A stretch of DNA of 64,000 nt from Hemerocallis citrina (lineage: Eukaryota > Streptophyta > Magnoliopsida > Asparagales > Asphodelaceae), in NCBI GenBank assembly GCA_017893485.1, contig CM030359.1, positions 35,199,994 through 35,263,993 on the forward strand, written 5' to 3'. The notes below the pieces were generated by a model. It had not been told where the DNA came from and ran no database searches. It worked only from the letters and a program-made list of their open reading frames with translations. Every line of letters begins with the position of its first letter. Position 1 is the first letter of the stretch. Shown piece by piece: positions 57,361-64,000 of this stretch. Made by a program: the position numbers and the translations under genes.

Positions 57361-57690
57361 CATTTTGTTGACAAGGCATGGTGACTGAATGCATTCTCGA
57401 GATAGGGTGGTCTCCAAATCTCATTCATCTGCATTGGTAGTTCCCTAAGCTATATAACGAAAATTTAGTTCCCTCCTATGGTGGATCTTTCCATAATTGG
57501 ACAAACAACCACTTCAGAATTCGCTCATTTTAAGGGCAAGCCATGGCGATCAAATATGTTCCTGAGATGGTGTGGTGGTCTAGATTTCAATTGTCTGCAC
57601 TGGTCATTCTCATGCACTATAACTAAATTAAGTTCACCACTATCAGTGGATCATTTCATAATTCATCGCCGAAGAACAAAAATTTCATTA
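57361..57690. repeat. Diverged tandem duplication, ~164 bp
   Basis: CTCATTTT...CAAGGCATGG...GAGATRG(G/T)GTGGTCT...TCTGCAYTGGT...GTGGATC(T/A)TTYCATAATT occurs at about 57359 and again at 57524. Identity is moderate, so it is an old duplication. Confidence 0.6.
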
Positions 57691-57770
57691 CAAGAATGGA
57701 ATTTACTTTTTATCAAAGTATAGATGCCCTGAACGTTCCTTTTTTATATAAATTTGTATGGATATGAGCC

Positions 57771-58347
57771 TGTTGCCGCTGAATCTGGTGCGGGAGCAAT
57801 AGGTTGAATTTGTGGATTCGTAGGAACTCGAATAAGCTGAATCTGACTTCTTCTTGGGTTGATAGGCTGACTCCTTAGTGCTCCCGTGGACCTGCACAAA
57901 CGTTTGAAACACCATGATGGATCCTGACGACGAACCCTCCGACGCTCTTGTCAATACCAGGAAAAGTAAAGGAAAAGAGCTTGAGTGGACAAATAGTGAT
58001 CACCTGTAACAGTAGGAGGTATGAGGTATCTATAGTCGTCGTGGGGATATGTTTCAGGATATGAATGAATCCCTACTTCCTGGTGTGGCTAGATAGAGGT
58101 GGTTAGAACCACCTTTTCATGATAAGGACGAACCAGGATTTCCTCTTATCTTGTTAAACTAGTCCTTAACGGGTTGTGACCTGCTCTCTGCTGAACGAAT
58201 CCGTTCACGGGTTATCGGGTCCAAGAGGAGGGACCCGATTCCCGTTTCGGGCCCGTCTGTAGGTCAAATTACCATATTACACCTGTAGCTTCAAGATTCG
58301 TGCCCAATTTGAACGGTCCTGATTTAACCCTATTTTTAGCCATATCA
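57771..58347 (-). repeat. LTR of the third Tat-related element
   Basis: 577 bp, TGTTGCCGCTGAATC to CCATATCA. It shares the ends and the GAACGGTCC(T/C)GATTTAA(C/T)CCTATTTTTAG block with 22117-22730. Confidence 0.85.
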
Positions 58348-58365
58348 CGAGCCCCCCACTCCCGA
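58348..58365 (-). other. Polypurine tract of the third Tat-related element
   Basis: GGGAGTGGGGGGCTCG on minus, next to the LTR. Confidence 0.8.
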
Positions 58366-58778
58366 AGACTGAATTGATTCAGTCTTTGAGTAGTAGTTTT
58401 ACTGTTTTAATGGCGTACGGGGTCTTATCAGAATTCTAAAGAGGGGTTTCGGATCTTAAACGAGGCATAATGATGTTTTTCTGTGCTGGTAGTACTCCCA
58501 AGATTATTCTTAGGCTCTCTTGAATTTTTGGTGATTTTTTCCAATTTTAAAATATTTTTCGGGTCAGTTATTTAATTTTGCGAAGCAACAATCTAATTTC
58601 AAGAAAAACCAATTAATTATTCCAACAAATAATTATTCACTCAGGAGCTTCAAAATATTTTTCCCGAGTTTATAATTATTTCTTAGAATTTTTGATTAAT
58701 TTTCCTGAATTTTTAATTATTTTTGCACAATTTTTAAATAATTAATTCGAATTATAATTATTTCTTATAATTAAAATA

Positions 58779-59363
58779 CGTGGCTCTATGGTGGTTTTGA
58801 CTGTGGTGTTGCTTCTGGATATCCTGTGGTCTGCCGCCATCAGGTGTGAGCTCAGATGCCCTATTTGTTGGCATTGGTTTGCTTTGCTCTGCTCAGGACT
58901 TGGTACCTCGTATTGCTGGGTCTATGGAGTGAGGACCTCTGTTCTTCATCTCTCCTTGTGCCTGCTCACTTTTTCTTATCTTTGGATGTGTTGGGTGGCC
59001 TCCTGTGGGTCTCGCTGCCTGATCTTCTGATCAGTCTGGGTCTTGTAGCACTGTGTGACTGGCCGTGGGCGTTGCAGCCATGTTTGCTGTCTTGCAGCGT
59101 GAGTCCGCAGGGTGACTGGCAAGAGGCTGCTCCGTCTGAGTCCTGGCTGTCGCTCTTCGAGTGGAGGTTTCACTATGTTTGTTGTGTGTGGCTTTTTGGG
59201 GTTCATCAGCTGTTTTCCCCTGTCTGTCGTTTCCTTTTGTATACACCCTTATTTTTTGCTTGCTAAATTTTACTTCTGGTAAAATTGGCCCCGATTGTAC
59301 CCTTTTTTATTTATATATATTGGGTTGGAGTCTTACAACTCTATCCGCGTTATCAAAAAAAAT
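58779..59363 (+). mobile_element. LINE 3' end fragment (probable)
   Basis: A GT-rich, AT-poor segment distinct from its surroundings. It ends in TTGTATACACCC, a TTTATTTATATATATTGGG stretch and GCGTTATCAAAAAAAA, the usual style of a plant LINE 3' UTR and A-tail. Frames through it are Leu/Cys/Trp-rich and carry no RT motif. A target duplication is not clear. Confidence 0.45.
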
Positions 59364-59641
59364 TAGAAGGAATAATCAAATAGAATAATGGCATGGCGCT
59401 ATCCAGGCCGTCGATCATACCTGGGCGTGAGTTTTGAGGTGATCGGAAGGCAGATCCGAGGCGTAACTGTATTTTTTCGTGTTCGGGGTCAGTGGTAAGA
59501 GCTCTCGACGCCAGTTGCCGACCCTCTTAACTCTTCGGCGCGCAGACATGAGCTCGACGGTGTCCGAAGTTTTGGAGGTTCGGCAAGCGTTGCCGAAGTC
59601 GAGAAGGACCTCGAGAAGGCAACACGTGTCCACTTAGAGTT

Positions 59642-61240
59642 GACTGGTCAATGCTTTTTCTCACGTTTGGAGCTCGGTGGAAAGAGCTCTCGGATCGGGT
59701 TGCCGAGGTCCAGGGTGTTAACACGTGTCATCTTGGCGTTGACTGGTCAACAATTTTTCTCACGTTTGGAGCTCGATGGTAAGAGCTCTCAGATCACGCT
59801 GCCAAAGTTTGGGAGGCTGACACGTTCCAAGTTGCGTTGACTGTTCAACGCATTTTCTTGCATTTGAAGCTCGGTGGCAAGAGCTCTTGGATCACATTGT
59901 TGAAGTTTGGGGGGCTAACACGTGTTCAAGTTGCGTTGACTGGTCAACACTTTTTCTTGCATTTGGAGCTCGGTGGTAAGAGCTCTCGGATCATGTCACC
60001 GAAGTCTGGGAGGCTAACACGTGTCCAAGATGCATTGACTGGTCAACACTTTTTCTTGCGTTTGGAGTTCGGTGGCAAGAGCTCCCGGATCACGCTACCG
60101 AAGTCTGGGAGGCTGACACATGTCCAAGTTGCGTTAACTGGTCAATACATTTTCTTGCATTTGAAGCTCGGTGGCAAGAGCTCTCAGATCACGTTACCGA
60201 AGTCTGGGAAGCTGACACGTGTCCAAGTTGCGTTGACTGGTCAACACTTTTTTGGGTGTTTGGAGCTCGGTGGTAAGAGCTCTCGGATCATGTCACCGAA
60301 GTCTGGGAGGCTAACACTTGTCCAAGTTGCGTTGACTGGTTAACACATTTTCTTGCATTTGAAGCTCGGTGGCAAGAGCTCTCGGATCATGTTGCCAAAG
60401 TCTGGGAGGCTGACACGTGTCCAAGTTGCGTTGACTAGTCAATGCATTTTCTTGCGTTTGAAGCTCGGTGGGAAGAGCTCTCGAATCACGCTACCGAAGC
60501 CTGGGAGGCTGACACGTGTCCAAGTTGCGTTGACAGGTCAATGCTTTTTCTTGCGTTTGGAGCTCGGTGGCAAGAGCTCTCGGATCATGTCGCCGACGTC
60601 TGGGAGGCTGACACGTGTCCAAGATGCATTGACTGGTCAACACTTTTTCTTGCATTTGGAGCTAGATGGTAAGAGCTCTTGGATCACGCTGTCGAAGTCT
60701 GGGAGGCTGACACGTGTCCAAGTTGCGTTGACTGGTAAACGCATTTTCTTGCGTTTGAAGCTTGGTGGCAAGAGCTCTCGGATCACGCTATCGAAGTCTG
60801 GGAGGCTAACATGTGTCCAAGTTGCGTTGACTGGTCAACGCTTTTTCTTGCGTTTGGAGCTCGGTGGCAAAGGCTCTCAGATCATGTCGTCGAAGTCTGG
60901 GAGGCTGACACGTGTCGAAGATGCGTTGACTGGTCAACGCTTTTTCTTGCGTTTGGAGCTCGATGGCAAGAGCTCTCGGATCATGCTGCCGAAGTCTGGA
61001 AGGCTGACACGTGTCCAAGTTGCGTTGACTGGTCAACGCATTTTCTTGCGTTTGAAGCTCGGTGGCAAGAGCTCTCGGATCACGCTACCGAAGTCTGGGA
61101 GGCTGACATGTGTCCAAGTTGCATTGACTGGTAAATGCTTTTTCTTGCGTTTGGAGCTCGGTGGCAAGAGCTCTCAGATCACGCTGCCGAAGTCTGGGAG
61201 GCTGACATGTGGAATGTTCACGATAGCGACCTGTCAAAGG
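59642..61240 (+). repeat. 99-bp tandem array, ~16 units, with W-box pairs and ACGT motifs
   Basis: The word TTGACTGGTCAA recurs with GAC starting at 59642, 59741, 59839, 59938, 60037, 60136, 60235, 60334, 60433, 60532, 60631, 60730, 60829, 60928, 61027 and 61126. All but one step is 99 bp (one is 98). Each unit also has TTTTTCTTGCGTTTGGAGCTCGGTGGCAAGAGCTC and GGGAGGCTGACACGTGTCCAAG. Since 99 is divisible by three, frames stay open for over 300 codons, which is not evidence of coding. The array ends about 100 bp upstream of a TATA box. Confidence 0.95.
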
Positions 61241-61346
61241 ATTTTTGGTCTTTTGCACTTCCTTCATTTATTGTCGTCTTGTGATTAATGGGGCGGGCTT
61301 TTTGGCCTTTTGAGGCCCTTTAGTCTCGATTATAGCGCCCTCCCTC

Positions 61347-61353
61347 TATAAAA
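61347..61353 (+). promoter_or_regulatory. TATA box of the antisense ORF
   Basis: CTATAAAACTCC is followed by a TTTGCTCACTTCTCTC leader. A donor-like CAGGTGAG at about 61427 and a candidate ATG at 61449 lie downstream. The 99-bp array ends just upstream, which gives this plus-strand unit a complete promoter layout. Confidence 0.6.
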
Positions 61354-61448
61354 CTCCACCCCCACTTCATTTGCTCACTTCTCTCATTTTAGCTCAGGCG
61401 ATTCTTCTTCACCGAAGGGAACTTCAGGTGAGATCCTGTCTCATTCTG

Positions 61449-61480
61449 ATGACTACTCCGATCGTGACTGTCCCATCAAG
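61449..61480 (+). other. Possible first exon of the antisense ORF
   Basis: ATGACTACTCCGATC... runs 32 bases to a donor TCAAG/GTAACA at 61481. Splicing to the acceptor at 61511-61512 leaves the phase off by one base, so the true start is unresolved. Confidence 0.3.
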
Positions 61481-61512
61481 GTAACACTAAATACTTAGTT
61501 TATTTTTTAAAG

Positions 61513-62424
61513 AACGTCCATCGTTCCGCCGAGGCAAAAGACCTCCACCCCCCTCTCGCACAAGCGTCTTCTAGTCAGGTCCCTGGCATCGACAAGGGCA
61601 AGGCTGTGGCAAGTTTGGCTTCAGTAGTGGTGGAGAACAGGGTCGAGGTCGAACGGAGGATGAGGGAGTTCGGGAGATTTCCAGGGGAGTTGACGAGGCT
61701 CCATAGGGTTCAGGAGATCCCGAAGGACCAAGCGGAGCGAATTATCTATGGTTTGGGGTGGAGCTTCGAGGAGAACAAAGCTAGAGAAACCACGGAGGCA
61801 GACGAGACGATGTCTATTCTGATCGTGGCCGATCTTGGGCTGATCCGGGATAGTTTTCTGATACCAAAGGAGTTTGATCTGCTGCTTCCTGGGTCCGGGG
61901 TGAGGGCCTTGCCACTGCCAGAAGACATATGCTTCTGGCCGGTCAATGCTTTCTTGGCAGGAGTTTGGCTCCCCCTTCATCACTTCGTAGTCGAAGTGCT
62001 GAGGTGGTTTAGGATATGCCCCGTTCAGTTCATGCCGAACGTTTGGAGGCTAATTAACGAGTTCGTCATCCATTGCTAAGTAGCAGGTTTCAAACCGAAG
62101 TTGAGTGTGCTCCGGACGGTATATCGGGTTCACCAATTGTAGAAGTCGTCCAACCGCTTTTATCTAGCTCCGAGGCACGAGGCGAGGCTTGTCAGCTGCC
62201 CCAACTCAATAAAGCATTGGAAAGACAAGTTCTTCATCATCCATAGTCGAGGTCCGTGGGGGATCCCCACTACTTGGGTCGAGGCTATCACGAAGAGAGT
62301 CAAAGAGAGTCCAACCCTCAGCCCCGAAGAAGACGACATGGTCCGAACTCTTCTCGATCGTCCGAAGTTCGACTGGAAGGACCTGACCGAGGAGCTGCTT
62401 TATAGGGGGGTCTTAGCCAAATAA
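61513..62424 (+). pseudogene. Antisense extra ORF, domain exon (putative gypsy-type transposon protein)
   Basis: After an acceptor-like TTTAAAG (61506-61512) one frame runs 304 codons with only two stops, TAA 62077-62079 and TAG 62140-62142, and ends at TAA 62422. Landmarks are FDLLLPGSGVRALPLPED (about 61870), FWPVNAFLAGVWLPLHHFV (about 61932), NVWRLINEFV (about 62038), FYLAPRHEARLVSCP (about 62158) and WKDKFFIIHSRGPWGIPTTW (about 62220). All pair in order with the minus-strand ORF at 12692-12257. The domain is common in plant Tat elements, and its biochemical role is not known. The two stops suggest recent loss. Confidence 0.7.
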
Positions 62425-62537
62425 ACTCTAGTACGACTCTCATTTTTTGTTTATATATATACCTAGGCCGGTTCTCTTTGTTTTCGTAAGCTGTTTTGCT
62501 CGTATTCAACTTCTAACTCTTTTGTCTCGCATGATCC

Positions 62538-63676
62538 ATGGACTTCGAAGACATCATGGCCGAGTGTGGGGTTCTGAGAAGCAAGGCTCCGAGAAAGAGG
62601 AAGAGGGTTGCCACCAAGGTAACTTTGCCCAAACCGAAGACCCTCGGCGCTGTTGTGGATCGGCCCCCAGAGCGGGCTGAGTTTACACAGAGGCCGGTGG
62701 TCCATGCAGCTAGGTCAGCTTCAACTGATTCGATGGTGTTCCTTCTGTCTGCTGCCTTAAGCTTAGAATCCTCGCCACTGATCGTCGATGCTGAGGTGCT
62801 CCTGACTGAGAAGCAAAAGAAGATCTTCGTCCCGGACTGGCAAGTCTACAAGCATGACGGATTTGTAGGTGACTCGTCGACCTGCATGCAGGCGGTTCAG
62901 CACCTAGCTTCCCCAAAGGACAGGTCTGCTATGGATGCGCATAGCATTGGAGACGATGCGCTCGTGGTGGCTCGAGCGGTGATGTCGGTGAGTACTGATT
63001 CAATCTGTTTTCTTCGTTTGAATAGTTGGTTTTCTTTTAAGGTTAAACATGTGTGTTCTGCTTTCTCACAGATGACTTGTCACTTCGGTCATCTCATGGA
63101 GAAGATGACCGAACAAGAGAAGAAATTGAATCAGGAGGTCGACAGAGCTCGGGCGGAGAAAGCTCGGATCGCCAAAGAGCTCGAGGAGTTGAAGATAGAG
63201 GCCGAAGGGAAGTCTTCGAGATTGGAGCACCTCGAGGCTTTGGTCGCAAAGCTGGAGGCGGAAAACACTAAGCTGCGTCAGGTGGCTGAGCTGGCGGCGA
63301 AGGAGAAAGAGGATGTCATGGCAGTGGCGACGACTGCAGCGGTGAAGCAGGCCGAGGAACAAGCCATGGGGAAGGCGAAGGGTTTCCTTGTCGTGAATAT
63401 GGCAAAGGCTTATGCCCGCGCCTTGATCAAGTGAAAGCAGCGTATCCGGATGTGGATTGTGCCGGATGGCGCCTCTTTCCGGACCCTATCCCCGGCTTCA
63501 ATGACGCCTCAGAAGGTGATGATGAAGATAAGGAGGTGGAGGCTCCCGTCGAGGTCAACGAGGCCGGGGTCGACGAGACTGGGGCTGATGCGCCTTCGGA
63601 GGTCATGCCTCTGGCGATTGTGGCAGCACTTGGGACTTCTTCTGCAGTGGATCGCTCGACAGAGGTCAATCCCTGA
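62538..63676 (+). pseudogene. Antisense extra ORF, C-terminal coiled-coil part
   Basis: The frame from 62538 (MDFEDIMAECG) has a basic stretch (SKAPRKRKRVATK, NLS-like), then VDAEVLLTEKQKKIF (matching TDEIFTEKEKM at about 11760 on minus). An intron probably lies at 62988-63072 (donor TCG/GTGAGT, acceptor CTCACAG/ATG). A heptad-rich segment 63073-63390 (EQEKKLNQEVDRARAEKARI, LEHLEALVAKLEAEN) predicts a coiled coil. The frame stops at 63434. A one-base shift restores the family tail (KAAYPDVDC, PIPGFNDASEGDDEDKEVEAP) to TGA at 63674-63676. The acidic tail parallels the one of the 10995 ORF. Confidence 0.65.
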
Positions 63677-64000
63677 CCTGCTTGTTTTTTCTTTTATCTT
63701 TATGTACTGAAGCTAAATCGCGGACTAGCCACCGCTTGTATCTTTTGATTTTAATGAAAAACTTTTTGAACAAGTGTTGGAGTTCAGAATTGCTTGAGTC
63801 TGCCCCACTCCTGAGTTGTCTTGTGGTCGACTTGCTTAGATTTAGCTTTGCCACGTAGTGTCCTTAGTTTTCGATAATTTATTCGATGTTTTGGACTTTT
63901 TTCAGATCGCCGAAGCGCTATAACTCGCCGAAGTGCCTCGGGTGGCCGAAGTGGCACGTTTCAAGGCTGGCCTAGGAGCGAAGAGGTTGGGGCTCGCTAG
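63677..64000. other. 3' flank of antisense ORF, start of GCCGAAGTG repeats
   Basis: A possible 3' UTR with TTTTAATGAAAAACTTTTT. From 63905 onward GCCGAAG words recur four times and recall the GCCGAA-rich arrays of 24480-26480. No gene. Confidence 0.4.

Larger units (their letters stand above)
55932..57770. other. Unassigned, possibly low-copy DNA
   Basis: CT-rich stretches at 56098-56170 and 56315-56335, and a duplicated segment (GATTTCAGGTTTGTAAATTTCCGGATTTTCAGATC at 56197 and a diverged copy at about 56350). A CA microsatellite lies at 56980-56998. No convincing ORF. It is the longest part of the window without a clear transposon signature. Confidence 0.4.
57771..64000 (-). mobile_element. 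Tat-related element, 3' part, running off the window
   Basis: It starts with an LTR related to those at 22117 and 30350, then the same PPT-like sequence and AT-rich tract. A LINE fragment, a 99-bp tandem array and the extra ORF on plus follow. Orientation is minus by LTR and PPT, so the ORF is antisense to the element, as in Tat copy 2. The other end lies beyond 64000. A possible target duplication at the left is GAGCC (57766-57770), which cannot be confirmed. Confidence 0.75.

Noticed and set aside
58788..59266. Leu/Cys/Trp-rich membrane protein
   Set aside because: Hydrophobic frames arise from GT/CT-rich sequence that ends in a LINE-like 3' tail. Overlapping frames look alike.
59837..61288. 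Plus-strand repeat protein with 33-residue units (GKSSRITLPKSGRLT type)
   Set aside because: It is a consequence of the exact 99-bp period. Other frames on both strands are equally open and the repeat carries regulatory-type motifs.

Overview
The window is plant nuclear DNA and almost all of it is transposable-element sequence. Evidence for a plant: Tat-type Ty3/Gypsy pol with a second RNase H domain, initiator-Met tRNA primer sites, a Sirevirus-like Copia gag, Tourist-like and hAT-like miniature elements, plant LINE 3' ends, and one exon matching plant RNA polymerase subunit 7. The species cannot be named. Every long reading frame is broken by stops, frameshifts or insertions, or is an artefact of tandem repeats. 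No intact host gene is visible. It looks like old, repeatedly invaded heterochromatin or intergenic space.

Layout. 1-2561: 3' part of a Tat pol pseudogene. 2562-18322: a second Tat element (gag, protease, RT, two RNases H, integrase, 3' tandem repeats, an antisense extra ORF, PPT, 3' LTR). It is cut by a TRIM-like element (4405-5697), a hAT-like MITE (6307-7598) and a solo long LTR (15088-18039). 18323-44497: four long-LTR-type blocks, named here B(-), C(+), B(+), C(+). The first C hosts an 8.8 kb non-autonomous Tat-related element (22117-30963). The second B hosts a 5'-truncated LINE (34976-36422) and another long LTR (37138-41240), which itself holds a hAT MITE. 44498-47143: remnant low-copy sequence with a Copia-type solo LTR, an RPB7-like terminal exon and a Tourist-like element containing a series of small hairpins. 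47144-55412: a small MITE split by a gag-only Copia element (47258-55365), whose gag is split by another solo LTR (48925-52411). 55413-57770: TA microsatellites around an RTE-like LINE 3' end, then unassigned DNA. 57771-64000: the 3' part of a minus-strand Tat-related element, with its LTR, a LINE fragment, a 99-bp tandem array, a TATA box and an antisense extra ORF on the plus strand.

Insertion order follows from nesting. Target-site duplications are readable for most insertions: TCCGG, ACCACTCC, AGGGC, GTGAT, TGCACACC, AAGCATCTCTT, TAA, GTTTT, ATTAC. The C copy at 41938-44497 is an empty-site paralogue for the 22117-30963 insertion.

The most interesting signal is the antisense transcription unit of the Tat-related elements. 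In two separate elements a homologous multi-part ORF lies antisense to the element. Each copy has a TATA box and an upstream repeat array made of plant stress-type ACGT and TTGAC motifs. In the 57771-64000 element, about 16 units of exactly 99 bp each carry an inverted pair of W-box cores plus a CACGTGTC motif. Other points of interest are the compensated hairpin series (46253-46806), clusters of GTCGAC palindromes in two unrelated elements, and tRNA-like A/B-box cassettes inside several LTRs.
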